Shown here one piece after another: positions 49,515 through 61,225 of a stretch of 64,000 nucleotides of DNA; position 1 is the first letter of the stretch; every line of letters starts with the position of its first letter. Origin of the DNA: Cycas panzhihuaensis (taxonomy: Eukaryota; Cycadophyta); NCBI GenBank assembly GCA_023213395.1, contig CM041465.1, positions 198,593,741 through 198,657,740 on the forward strand, in the 5' to 3' direction. The notes under the pieces are model-generated. The model did no database searches and was not told where the DNA came from. It saw nothing but the letters and a program-made list of their open reading frames with translations. The translations under genes were made by a program, and so were the position numbers.

Positions 49515-50110
49515 ATCATAGCTTACCAGCTCATTAACAGGTGGCTTTTTGAAGCAAAATACATCATAGTTTAACCTCAATAACGGAGTGAGGGATTTCG
49601 AAGGTCAATTATCATAGGTAAGCCTCATTAACGATCAAATTCAAAGGGTTCACTTGCATAGTTTAAGCTCGTTAATAGGTAAAAGGGACTCAAAGCATTG
49701 TTTTGTTTTAGTTTTAGCTCTTTAACAAATGAAAGGATGTTTGGAGTATCACCTTATCATAGCTTAGGCTCATCAACAAGTAAAGGAAACCTCAAAGCAT
49801 AATTTTGTCATAGTTTTAGCTCTTTGGTAGATGAAAGGAAGCTTGAAGCAATGTTCCTATCATAGTTTTAACTTATTAACAGGTGAAGGAATGCTCAAAG
49901 TATTGTTCTTGTCATAGTTTTAGCTCATTAATAGGTGAAGGAAGGCTTAGAACATCATTCCTGTTATGGTTTTAGCTCATTAATAGGTGAAGGAAGACTC
50001 AAAGCATCATTCATAGTTTTAGCTTATTAACAAGTGAAGGAAGGCTCATAGCATTATTCCTATCATAGTTTTAGCTTATTAACAGGTGAAGGAAGGCTCA
50101 GAATATTATT
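49515..50110. repeat. Minisatellite, unit about 50-60 bp, about ten units
   Basis: Each unit contains 'catagttttagctcattaa', then 'caggtgaaggaaggctca', then a short variable part ('aagcatcattcct'). Units in the last 250 bp are most alike, and those on the left are more diverged. No link to a coding sequence is visible. Confidence 0.85.
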
Positions 50111-50600
50111 TAGAGACCAACCTAATGATTTGCATAGAAAGAATGAGTGTGAGGAGAGGGATTGTATCCTAAAGAAAGGGGAGCTCTATAAGAAAGTAAA
50201 TATGTCTCAAGAATGATAATTGGACCTATTAGAGCAAAATTGAATAGTTTCTAGTGTTCTGAGGAAAATTTAATGATAATGGCAACTAAAAAAGAGCATA
50301 GTCTACTTTGATAGGTCCTATGAGAGCTAGAGAAAATTATGCCTCAAAAGGAAGAAGAAAAACCCCTCCCTATTATAAGAAAATTGAGAAGAAAGTATTT
50401 CATTTTTACAAGAGGGAGGAGGAGAAAAAGAGCTAACTGAAGGCCATTTCTCCCATTTTTAAGATGTTTAAGAGCCCTTTCTAATAAAGGACTGGCTCCA
50501 AAGGATTATCATCAGTATCATGGAGTAGAGAGCTAAATACCTGGTGATTTAGGATTATGATTTTTTTTATTTTTTAAAATTTAAATAAAAAATGTAGTGA
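50111..50600. other. Unassigned purine-rich stretch left of T2
   Basis: No coding motif. It ends with an A/T-rich run just before the TG of the T2 LTR. The five bases before the LTR are AGTGA; the partner lies beyond the window. Confidence 0.45.
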
Positions 50601-53600
50601 TGCGTTTCCTGACTACTAGGAATGGGTTTTGGCGAGTCAACTCAGGTAAGTGTAGGTACACTTCTATCCTTTGCCTTTGTCACTTCTCGAGAAAGGTAAA
50701 TCGAAGCATCTATTTTCTACTACATAAGTGATTAATTCATTTAAAGGATCATCTTGCATCTGTTGCTTGATCATATTGCCTGGCATTATTCTAGCCTATG
50801 ATGATCTTGGGACATGGATCCCAATGGCACTCTACAACCATCCTACACACCTCCATATTGTCCTAAGTACTGACTAGCCCTTGTGATCTGTTCATACCTC
50901 CATTACCACATCATAGCTCTTAGTGCCCTACTAGGTGTGATTGGTATTTTCCTACCCATTTGCCAACTTCTTGGGAACTCTATCTCTTTGGTGCTCCATC
51001 CGGCGTAGGTCATTTCTCCCTCATGACTATCCCTATCCATCTAGATAGAGGGTTAGGTCCTCTTAGGCCTCGAGTATCTTCCTTTAGGCTGCCAACTCCC
51101 TCTCCTCTTTATGTTTCTTGTGATGTTGTCACACCATGACAAATATCATAGTATCGTTGTAGACTTCATGGTATCATCAAGTTTACCGTGGGGTGACTAT
51201 CACTAACATTTTTTTAAAATCTATCGTGGCAAATTTTGCATTTATTGCAAAATTGCTATGTGGCTAAGTCGTATCTCGAGTTCTAACCTAATCCTAATCA
51301 CCCAATTGAGCTAGGGTTAGGTATAAAACCTAAAAAATACCTTATTTCTTCCTCTTCCTCTTCCTCCACTTTTTCTCCCATAAAGGTGATTTCCTACAGA
51401 AGCACACTACAACATCTAGCACACTTGTGTCCCATCCTAAGATTGACTCTCTACAGCTTAGATCCATAGAAGTAGGCCTAAGACGAAGCTTCTTCAAGCA
51501 AGATGTGCTCCAAGGCTCACTTCCACGAACAAGCATCATATTTCATCAAGTTTTCCCTTCAAGTTTAATAGCCAATACAAGATTCCACCTATAAACCTTA
51601 CAGGGCTACCTTCGTCTGCCATTTTCTCAGGCATATTTGCTCTTAATCTACCCATAATAGGTACTATTCCATTCATATTTCATTTTGTCCTTTTTAAGTT
51701 CTTTTAAAAGAGATTAGAATACCCTATATATCTTTTTTCTCTATTTTTTCCATCTAGTATAGGAGGCATCCCCTCTATTTTTCATTGTTTGCCCTCCCTA
51801 CCTTCCTGCTCTCTCCTAGTTTCTCCAAGGAGGCTATGAGGAGAGGTCCCAAAAGGGCGAGAGAAAGGAGCCAAGGTGGGAGACCTTCTCCTCAAGGGCA
51901 ACCCCCTTCTCCCCTTTTCCTCTTCCTCTTTTATGCTACCCTTGGGCTACCAAAGAGCTCTTAGAAGAGAGGCCATCGCTGGTAGTAGTGTACGCAACCC
52001 ATTGCTACACCAACTCTAGCCCTAGGTGCCTTACATAGGTAGAGTTTCTAGCCCTTAGTTATACCATGTGCCACTTTTAGGTTTTGGATTAGAGTTAAGT
52101 TACAAAAGTTGCACATTGCAACCTTTGCAATATTAGCAATAATTACAACCTTTGTTCAACCTATCTTCCACACTTTTAGCTGCTATTATATTGTCTAGAT
52201 CTGTTGTTTATGTTCTTGGACAACGTAGAGATATGTGCATTGGAGGGTTAGCCATTCTTAGGCTAACCATCCATGTCCTTTTATGTTGTCTTGCTTGCAT
52301 CGAGGAGGTTGGATATTATCTCTTAGCTAAAGATTTACTTTGATTGAAGCACTTTACTTGCATTATTTGGTGCACCTTGCATACACATATATACTTGGCA
52401 TCCTAGTAGCCCTTTGGGAAAGGGGTGTACTCTTTGATTGTAGGTTTTGTTATGTTGCACACAGAGGAGGAAGAAATGCATCAATCTGGGTACGTCTCCC
52501 TCATTACCTTCCCTGGTCTTTTCTGTCTTTTTGTATAGTCCTTTCCTTTTCTTTTTTCTGCCTCTTTCTTTTAGTTTAGGTAAGGTAAAGAAACCCCAAC
52601 ACCACTGCTCTACACTACCCACATGTGGGAAAAGGAAAAGGGATGTGAGTATGGCATAAGAGAATATCTTTATCCAGCCATATGATCCTACAAGTACACT
52701 GTCCTTTTCTCTTCGTAACTCTTTTCCTCTTATCTTAAGCTTATTTGTTTGCATGCATGAAACATAAAAGGAAAAAGGGAAAAGAAACAAGTTTGCATCC
52801 ACTACTTGCACATGCATGCCATGCTCATGCTCCTAGGAAAGAACGTGAAATAGGAACTATATCCTTTTGCTTCCTTGCTTGATTGCATGCATTTCCTTTT
52901 GGCCTTACACCTTTTGCACACACGTTTACAATTATTTAGCTTGCCCCCTTTACTCCCTTTTCTCCTATTAAAAATGAAAAGAGAGTGAGATTTTACATTT
53001 GAGAGTAAATGAGAGCATACTTACTATTTTTATAGTTTTTTGTCTCTTATTTGCAATAAACATAACAACTTACACATCATTTCATCATCACACATATAAG
53101 GCCAAACCCTTCACACATAAGACGGTGGAAACCTCTTTCGTCGTTGCTTCTTATCCCCCAAACTCACCTTGGGTATGCTAACCTAGGGAGGATTTTTCCT
53201 CAAGGACATTCTCTTATAATCTCATCACACCTACATTAGCTAAGTAGCCTTGACATCCTCTCCTTCGGGTTGGTCCTGCATGTGAGGTGATTGTCCAACC
53301 CCATTCTTATAAGTATGTACCTCCTGCATCACTTATCTGAATATATCTCATTCATATCCCTTTATTTTCTATAAGAATTCATTCCCTCATTCGGTCTTAC
53401 CTCCCCCTTTTGGCCAACCAAGGGTAGAAGAACCTACCCCGTGAGGTTACTTGGGAAATCAAAGATATCCCTTATTCATTCCACTCCCAAAACCAAAGTT
53501 GGGTTACTTAGAAGGGAGTTGTATGCTATTCGTGGGTCCTGAACCTGCATTTTGATGCACGGATGCCTTGTACGGGTGATCTCTCTCACTTGCCAAATTA

Positions 53601-53673
53601 ACCTTAGATTCTGAAACTCTTTGTTGATTCATCCAATCCTAACTAAGTGTGGTTACCATCCCATAGACGTGAT
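50601..53673 (+). repeat. 5' LTR of T2
   Basis: Aligns with the sequence from 61732 to the window end ('taagtgtaggtacacttctatc', 'gggttaggtcctc' and later blocks). About 320 bp longer than the T1 LTRs. A palindromic cluster lies at 51132-51195. A TATATA stretch near 52389 precedes 'cttggcatcctagtag', which is kept in the 3' LTR. Open frames such as 52335-52817 (minus) have no recognised domain. Confidence 0.9.
51132..51195. promoter_or_regulatory. Palindromic cluster in T2 5' LTR
   Basis: Counterpart of the T1 hairpin: 'caccatgacaaa' and 'aagtttaccgtggggtg' arms around 'cttcatggtatcat'. More degraded than in T1. Confidence 0.45.
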
Positions 53674-53678
53674 TTCAC

Positions 53679-53696
53679 TGATGACCATACTAGGGG
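53679..53696 (+). other. Primer-binding site of T2
   Basis: TGATGACCATACTAGGGG five bases inside the LTR end; matches the T1 site apart from transitions. Confidence 0.65.
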
Positions 53697-53869
53697 CCCA
53701 CTAGTAAGGGAATCATTCTTTCCCCCTTCCTGTTAGTGCTACTTCCCCTTGGTATCTCTCCCTTTTGGTTTTATTGGGTAGCCCCCAACGTGTATACCAC
53801 TTTATCTCTTATTTCTTCCAACTAATAGGCATAACTTGTATGTGACGATTATCATGTCGCTTACGAGGT

Positions 53870-55420
53870 CTACCTCCATTGTTGGAAGACTCCTCATACC
53901 ACTCCCTTCCTACGTCAGATTCTGATTCGACTATGTAGGGATTTCCTTCATATTGGGAATATCATGCCTATGTATCTAATTCACATGAGCCTTTTACTTC
54001 CTTTTAAGGGTCTGTGCAAGAGGGAGAAGACCCTATATTTTATCTGGGTGACCAGCAATACCCACAACCCCACTATCTCTCTACTTATGAAATAGAGGCT
54101 TCATCCCCTCTAGAGTTTCACCACCACAATGGTGACTCTCATGAGAATCGTCCTACGGGGTCTGCTTCATATGAAGTTATGTCCACCTCTTACGATCAGG
54201 TGGGTACCCCTCCTGTCGATGTAGTAGAAGCCCTTAGCTAATGTTTCCAAGCTACCCATCTCCAACTACATCTTGAGTGGTTTGAGAACATCTTGCGAAG
54301 CATTGTGCTTCCTTCTTCTATGTCTCCCTTGCCTCGCTCATCCCATTTGACTTCCCTACCTACGATGAGCGTGTCTCTTACTTCATCTTCTTCTCCCCAT
54401 AGTTTATATTCTTTGGGGATCACACAAGGCATGTTTTCTTTGCAACTCAGGTTGAGCATGCCCCCATGTAGTCAAATAACTATTCCTCCTCTGACTATAA
54501 TCTATCCACTGCCCACTAGACCTAGGGAACCCATATATGCCCCTACTTCTAGTCGCATGGGGCTCACCCCCACACACTCTTAACTCCATCCTAAGGACTC
54601 TTCTCCTTACATGCCTCCTTGTTACACCTCTCAACCATGGGGGCATGGTAAGGGAAATGCCCTTCCAACTGATGGGGTGGACTCTTTGCACCTATATGGG
54701 GTCGTGCCACCCATGGGCAGCCCATATGGGAAAAACCTGATCCCTCACCCCTCTTTTTCGTCATCCTGCATTGCACCTCATGTTTCACTTTTGCAAGGAG
54801 GGCAGGCCCCCTCCCAAGGCACCTTCCCTCAAGCTCATTTTAAACAAGGAGCATTTCCTCAAGGAGGAATAGGTTCATCACACTCATCTGCTCATATGCA
54901 TGCCCCTTCGAATGTGGGATTCATATCCTCTCACAAAACAGTGGGAGGATAACATCCCCTTTCAAACCAAACCCTCTAAGGAGGATTCAAGCAACCTTGC
55001 CCACCTCCTCTTCTAGCTTTCGTTGACCCTATGGTCCAGTCAAGGGCACACCCCTTTATAGACTATAGGTCAATGCCCTGATTCCTCCTTTGAAAAGAAG
55101 TGGTATTCCATCCATGGAGAATGTTTCTATAAAGATTCATAGTGCTGGGCCCAGCATCCTAGAGCTGCCCTGCAGCATGATTCTTCCACCAAATGGGCAT
55201 CTAGGCCTAACTTAGATGAGCCCGTCCATAGAGATCCCTTCCCCAAATATGGGGAATATGAGAGCAATAACCAATAAAAGAATAGATGAAATAGAGGAAG
55301 ATCCTTAAAACCTTGCCCTTCGCAAGCCAAAGCGAAGGGTGCAAGGAATTCATCCTCTTCCTCTAATTCTCCCCACCATCGCACTCCCTCATATTCTTAA
55401 TCCCAAAATAAGGGAAAGAA
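53870..55420 (+). pseudogene. Gag remnant of T2 with the capsid core deleted
   Basis: Three plus-strand frames cover the Ser/Pro-rich N-terminal region seen in T1 (EGEDPIFYLGDQQYPQP near 54020 matches the T1 EGDDPIYYTGDQHHPL). At about 55060 the frame reads FVDPMVQSRAHPFIDYRSMP, matching T1 up to the start of its capsid core. It then jumps directly at about 55085 to YSIHGECFYKD-like sequence, the zinc motif. T1 has about 840 bp between these points (roughly 18720-17880), including the whole capsid core. T2 therefore lost that part in one deletion. The remaining frame also has stops and shifts. The product could not form capsids. Confidence 0.75.
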
Positions 55421-55488
55421 ATCCATCCAGATGCTTGAGATTATACCATTATATGACCTAACCTGCTCTCAAGCTGCTAAAGAGACGA

Positions 55489-56472
55489 ATGACGCCTCTT
55501 CATCCATACACTCACCCTGATCCTCTTTTAGAGGTCTCTTATCCAAAAATCCCTATGCTTCCCAAGACTGTTCATGTGCACCCTAGTCGCTACGACTTTC
55601 AAAGAGCTCTTCCCCAACCTACTGCGAAGGGGAAGCCCTTCTCTATTGTTGATAAGCTCCACACCATCATCGCAAGGATGTCCTTGATGGATGTCTTGAG
55701 AAGTTGTCATAAGCAATCTGCTCTTCTTCTTGAAGCTCTTGGCCAACAAGATGCTTCCATCCATGTAGTAGGCACCACCTCCCATGGACCACCTGTCATC
55801 TTATTCGATCCCCAAGATCTCCCATCTCCTAGTGAAAGGGAGAAAGTTTTGCATTACACATTTGTTATTTTTATTAACACTCCCAATTTTATCACAAAGA
55901 GGACCATCGTAAATAAAGGCTCCTCGGTTAATGCTATACCTGTGTGCATGCTCAAGGAGCTGGGCATAGTAGCTCTTAAGTCTGTCCCTTATAAATGCCA
56001 AGGGTATGATGGGACTAAGAAGTCCCCCTTAGGGACAGTCTCCCTTTCCCTCACCTTATGAGGAAAGACCGTTTCTGTTGAAGTTATTGTACTCAATATT
56101 GATATGTAGTATAACCTTTTATTGGGATGGCTGTGGCTCGATCAAATGGGAGCAATCTGCTCCTCATGTTGGAGGCAACTTAAATTTATCCATGAAGGAT
56201 AAGGTAAAGTTGTTGCCCATGAGCCTATGCCAACTTATGCTTCTCATCCAACCTACGAGGCTATCTTCTATGATGAAGATAGCGATCCTAAGGAGGTTGT
56301 CCCTTTCGTGGGGACCCTTTTCCAAGAGACCAACCTTCATCAAACAGAACCTATGCCTTGTCATGAGCCAAACCTAGTTAAGTGTACCTCTATTGGTGTA
56401 GGTAATTATAGTTATCTAGCCATCATGGGTGATTCTGAGTCAGATAGTGAGGGTGACGAGCCCCCTCCTTAG
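55489..56472 (+). pseudogene. Aspartic protease region of T2
   Basis: An open stretch of 190 codons (55489-56061) carries KPFSIVDKLHTIIARMSLMD and the active-site region IVNKGSSVNAIPVCMLKELG. The catalytic Asp reads Asn (codon 142). After a TGA the same frame continues EVIVLNIDM-stop-YNLLLGWLWLDQMG, then shifts. The acidic linker with GNYSYLAIMGDSESDSEGDE ends at 56472, the equivalent of SVGSYGYLVSFSSDESHDED in T1. A change of the catalytic Asp makes the enzyme dead; T1 has a different change at this site. Confidence 0.82.
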
Positions 56473-57480
56473 CATGTCACCCTAGTTTTATGTATACCTA
56501 GGGAGATATCCAAATCAGATATCCCCTCTTCTCCTCATTCTACATTGGCTCCAGAGCTACTAGTTCTAAACCAACCACTTCTTTCACCTTCTTGCTCTCC
56601 CCAAGTAGTTTTACATAGACATCTGTGTCGATAAGCCACTCATAGAGGTATTTTTTCTTCACTCTCTAGATCCTCACCTAATACTAGAGTCTGTCCTACT
56701 CAGATGCAACTTTGTCATGCGACCTATCGCGTGTTAGGTCTGTTGCACCCATCTGGGTCTGACCAAAGTAACTTTATTTATAGGCCTAGTCATATAGGGC
56801 ATATCGATCGTCATATATCTCTATTTTACGCATGACCATTTTCTCTCTCCCCTTTCACTCTGAAATGAGCCTAAACTATCACCCTATATACATCTCCATT
56901 CCTCCTAATCATAGGTAGAATGGCGGTTTAGGGTGGCCCTCTCACTCCTTTTGGGTTCCTCCAATGGAACCCCTTGTCCCTCTTTCTTTAGGGGCCCATC
57001 CTCCTAATTGGGTGTGTTGTCCCCATCGCTCCTGAGCCTGGAAACACTCCCCAACTAGGATGGCATGTTGGAGTGTCGTTACTCCCTTTCACATTGGCAC
57101 TTTCTTTGCATATTCTGCTATGCTCCTATATGGATATGTATCGCTCCCTACGTGCTAGCCCTACATATGCTTATTGCCAATGCTTATGGTGATCATATGT
57201 GCCAGCTAAGGGTGTGGCCCTGCATGAAAGGAAGTGTATGCAACTCAAACAATCCGATAACATAAACCATATAATAATCAACTCAAACCATCATGATCTA
57301 TAGCTCCTCATACACCTGTGCACCCTCATACCTATGTATACATAAACATACACATAAAAGCAAATGAAACATAATACATCATCATATATCATCACATGCC
57401 ATTATATACCAAATGGGGTACCAATGGCCCTATCTATATACATAAAAATCATAATGTATTATATTGTACAAATTGTATGG
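56473..57480 (+). other. Junction region of T2 where pol is missing
   Basis: Between the protease linker and the antisense gene no reverse transcriptase or integrase motif can be read on the plus strand. About 57240-57480 is AT-rich and may be intron of the antisense gene (minus strand). Confidence 0.45.
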
Positions 57481-57489
57481 TACATCATC

Positions 57490-58202
57490 CGTGGGAGGCC
57501 AAAATCTTGTAGCAAGGAGTACAATCATGTGGCAACATATGGTGACTGCTTGCAGGTTTGGTGCTTTCCCAAATTAAAACCTGATACATCCTACTACCTA
57601 GTGGTCCTCTACTCATGGCGCATCATCCCCTGGTCGATGTGATCCCTTGGTGGGGGACCACATGCCTCCTAAACTGTTCTTATACCTCTGAGAGCTCCCT
57701 ACCTTACTTCCCTCGTCTCGAGGCCTCCTTGGGGTCGTCACCATATTGTGAGTATGTGTCTTGCTCCACGATGATCTCGATGCCACCTGATCCACCAGCT
57801 GATCGTATCATGCCTGGATATAATCCCTCTCACCCTCAACTCCTCAGAGCCTCTCCTCCATCCCCCAGAGATGCTCATCCCGCACTACCACTTAGATGTG
57901 ACTCTCTGCATTACCATCTTTTCCCCCTTGAGCCTCCAGTACCTAGACCTAATCTCGTAGGGTATCCCTCTCTGCTCTAGTCCCATCCAGCTTACCTTGT
58001 AGTTGTCCCACTCTTGCCTTATGCTCTTGGGAATCCACTACCCACACATCTCTAGCCCTGACCAATGGGGCAAATGCTGCTGTGTAGGCCCCTACCGACC
58101 TTGGCTCCTCTCCTACCTAGATAGGAGGTTACCCCTCTGTGTAGGCCCACGGGAACATCTCCTAGACTACCACCTCAACCAATCTCCCTATCTCCACTGC
58201 TC
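57490..58202 (-). pseudogene. Antisense PMD gene of T2: last exon with coiled coil
   Basis: Downstream of the conserved intron the minus-strand frame reads AVEIGRLVEVVV, like T1. It continues in the same frame with scattered stops through ARDVWVVDSQEHKARV, QLQGKLDGTRAERDTLRD and VLEAQGGKDGN (58.0-57.9 kb), a typical heptad-repeat coiled coil. GGIEIIVEQDTYSQYGDDP and SRGPLGSRMYQVLIWE follow, to about 57500. T1 lacks all of this, since its frame meets the integrase tail shortly after the intron. The coiled coil suggests the intact protein could self-associate (inference). The 3' end is uncertain. Confidence 0.6.
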
Positions 58203-58328
58203 CTGTGATGTCCAATGCATCATATATTAATATGTGCATCCATATATGTACACAAAATAAAGTAAATCAAAGAAAAGCATCTAGATGTCTGGTGATCGAA
58301 AGACGACAAGAAAAGGGTAATGTTTCAC
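58203..58328 (-). other. Conserved intron of the antisense PMD gene (T2 copy)
   Basis: 126 bp on the minus strand, donor AG|GTGAAACAT and acceptor ATCACAG|GAGC, phase 1. Same place and phase as the T1 intron. Confidence 0.7.
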
Positions 58329-59554
58329 CTCATGGGACTGCCAGCTCCTTGACTCAGACAATCACCTCTTCCTCAGGACCTCCCCTAGCTACTGGTACCT
58401 CCTCCTCCTCTGGTACCACCTCACCAATAGCCTGGTCTGTCGGAGTGTCACCTCCAACCTCCTCTACTATAGTTACTGCCACTTCTTGGGCTCTCCTAAC
58501 TATCCTTAGTCTCTTGACTGGTGTCTATGGTGGTCTGCCTCTCCATGTAGCTCCTAAAGGACTTAGCTCTCCTCCTGCAGCTCCTGAAGGTCCTCCCTCT
58601 CCCCCTGTGGTCCCTGACGAACCTGCCTTACCACCTACTGCTCCTGATGAGCCTACCCCATCACCCCCATCATCACCCCCATCATCATCATCTCCTCTAG
58701 GGCCACCTCTAACTCCTCCTACTCCACCTGCCTCGTCATCACTATCCCACCTCACCCCTCTATATGGGTATAATGTGTAGTCTTCCATGGTGAGGAGGTC
58801 TAGTGATGTAGCCTCTACCGAACGTCAGATGTATGTTTGATCCTCAGTCCCCCTAAATTGAGTCTACCACCTGTGGACCATAGGATCCCATGCTGAGATA
58901 GGGTGTGGCTTTCCTGCAAGTGCCACTGCTCTGAAGTGATAAAAAATTCAGCACTACAATAACGTGTTGTACGATAAACCTCCTCTCTCGGTCACCCTAA
59001 TAGCATCTAACTGGGTGATTAGGTTCACTGCTATCAAAGTGGCCCGGTCCATCCTCTCCCTAGCCTTGCACCTCCTCATTATCTCCATCCATCTGCTAAG
59101 TATATCTCTATAGTTCTATTTATGGGATATTTGGAACAGGATACATAGTGTGATCAACTTCCTTACCTGAGGAATCCGTGACATAACCATGCTTTGTATA
59201 GGTATACCTCTCCTCTCCCACATATCTTGACCTATAAAATAGGTAACCACCTCCATGTGTGATTCATCGTTGCTAGGTAATGGCCCTAGTGATGTTGGTG
59301 CTCCTACCACAGGTACCCCCTAGGATCCTCTAGATGTCTCCAGGTGTGACAATAATGTCCTCCACTTGGGAGAGGTGGAACACATGTTACCTACGAGCCT
59401 AGTGTGAGACTATGTCGACCAGAAGATGCTAATCCAAAGCATATTATGGCATCTAGATGGCCTTCAATAGGCTACATCTCCCTAATACATGCCAGTCTCC
59501 TTGAGACATCATCATCACGTTGATGTTTTCACAGTTGTCTACCATGATAACCGC
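58329..59554 (-). pseudogene. Antisense PMD gene of T2: main exon
   Basis: The minus strand aligns with 14352-15534 of T1: VIMVDNCENIN, LLVDIVSH, a broken HVFHLSQVEDIIVTPGDI, then an open part from 59310 (SLGPLPSNDESHMEVV, WERRGIPIQSMVMSRIPQ, RKLITLCILFQIS). After stops comes YRGVRWDSDDEAGGVGG and an Asp/Gly/Ser-rich linker with GSSG and GPSG repeats (58788-58525). The 59310 and 58788 open parts share a frame; one net shift lies upstream of 59310. An acceptor-like GGGAG at 59555 matches the T1 exon start. More stops than T1. The plus-strand open frame at 58205-58780 is its shadow. Confidence 0.75.
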
Positions 59555-60240
59555 CTCCCAAACACCCCAAGAACTAGTTAGAACTCCTTTATACCTATGT
59601 ATCTGCATTGAGGATTGTCCCTCAGTCCCTCTTAGTTAAATTTGGTACTCCTTCGAGCCATTATTTACTTTTTTTTTAGTTAATCTACCTTTGCACTGTG
59701 CTAAACTCTGCGGTATCAAAGAGTTTAGTATGGGGCTCCATTGAGTTTCTAGCACAAACTCAATGACCCCACGGTAAAGCTTGCGGTACTATAATCTTTA
59801 TCGCGAGGCTAGTAATACCCCCAATATAAAGGGGGGTTTTCCACCCAAAATAACCCCAATTTTTTCTAGGGTAGGCCATACTCAAGCCCACGAGGACCAG
59901 GGCTACCTAATGCCCTAGTCCCCCCTCTCTCTGGGCCCAATTCAGGCTCCAAGAGATCCTAATTTACCCATAAGAGGCTAAAAACTACTCTAAAAAACAT
60001 CAAAAACTCATTAAATTCAAACAATGAGATGGGTGGGATAAGGTGTGATCTAATCACTGGATCCAGCCTGGCTACTATCATCTCGTCTCCCTGGTCCTAC
60101 TGGTTGTCCCTGTGTCCTAATCTAATGGTCTGATCTCCCCCTGCGTGCCTCTGAAGTTAGGCGGTGCTCCACTGCATAAGGAGAAGGACTCTGAATCGAT
60201 CATGAGCCCATGAAAATGAATCTTGTTTTTGCCGAGTTTT

Positions 60241-60250
60241 CCTTATATAG
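60241..60250 (-). promoter_or_regulatory. TATA box of the antisense gene in T2
   Basis: CTATATAAGG on the minus strand, preceded by TCGGGGCCCCCGC, matching T1 13661-13683 almost base for base. Confidence 0.6.
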
Positions 60251-60798
60251 GCGGGGGCCCCGACAGGCACCTCCTTCATTTCTCTCGCCACAATAGTCTT
60301 TGGGATAATCTGTCTCCACTAATTACCTTTGCCTTTTGGGTCCATCTCCCATTTTGCCTCTATGGTCCTCTTTTCTCCTTACCTTCTAGGTGCATTTATG
60401 GCATCCAACTTTTAGCCTTGCGAGATCCCTTTCACCTCAATTTTCATGCCACCTCCATATGTACTAGAGTTTATACTCATCTGGCTCGTTTCACCATCCT
60501 AAACCCATTTTTTCTGCCCATTCAAGCCTCTGGGGTTCCTGAAAGAAGTGTCCTCCCCATCCAGGACTAGACCTCGCTTCCTTAAGCGACCTTTGGCACT
60601 CCTAGAGGGGCCTTTTCACCGTCGTTTTCTTCCCATCTTCCAAATCATTTTCTCGTCCCCGGGTAACCTCACCCTTAGGTCCTCTTGCCCTTCATGACCC
60701 TTATTGATAATTGCTCAAGTCCCTTATGACTGCTTCCCCATGTTAAGTCCTTTTCGTCCACTAATCCTATCAACACTCTTTCTCCTCGATTTGCCCTA

Positions 60799-61225
60799 TT
60801 GATGATGTTACTCATCTTCACCAATGGCAGAAGCCGTGGAAACCCAGGTCCTCCTGCCACCGCGTGGATTCTTCATGACCCTTCTGGATACAACTTCATG
60901 CGTTCTGTGATCTTCCTTCCTGAAGCTACTAATAACGAAGCTGAGTACATAGTTATTATTGAGGCACTTACTGATGTGTTCTACTTCCACTGTGGACCCA
61001 TCATCCTCTTCTGCGACTCTCATGTTATGGTGTCCCATCTCACCTAGGTCTACCAAGTACGGTGCCCACGGCTAAGAGCCTTCACCTTGACTGCCAGGTC
61101 CCTGTTGGATTGTTTTCCTTATGTTGACATCTGGCACATTTCTTGGGCTGTTAACTCTAAGCCAGATAGCCTAGTTCATCTCATCCTTGAGGATTGTATG
61201 CCTCTTCTTGGTAACCCCTCTTGAG
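60799..61225 (+). pseudogene. Extra RNase H domain of T2
   Basis: The plus strand reads IFTNGRSRGNPGPPATAWIL (60.82-60.87 kb), TNNEAEYIVIIEALTD (60.93-60.98 kb), ILFCDSHVMVSHLT (61.01-61.05 kb), one TAG, then AVNSKPDSLVHLILED and a stop near 61225. The first catalytic Asp of RNase H reads Asn, while the Glu and the second Asp remain. A single internal stop and no frameshift make it the cleanest coding remnant in T2. As in T1 it lies between the antisense gene and the 3' LTR, the position of the additional RNase H of Tat-clade elements. The minus-strand frame over it is a shadow. Confidence 0.87.

Noticed and set aside
49515-50110. CRISPR-like array
   Set aside because: Units run head to tail with no unique spacers of constant length and drift gradually, as in a minisatellite; the context is plant TE DNA.
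52335-52817. 160-codon minus-strand frame in the T2 LTR, with a similar one at 63612-63974
   Set aside because: The two resemble each other because they are paired LTRs; the T1 LTRs do not show the frame and no domain is recognised.
58205-58780. 191-codon Pro-rich plus-strand frame
   Set aside because: Shadow of the Gly/Asp/Ser-rich linker of the antisense PMD gene in T2.
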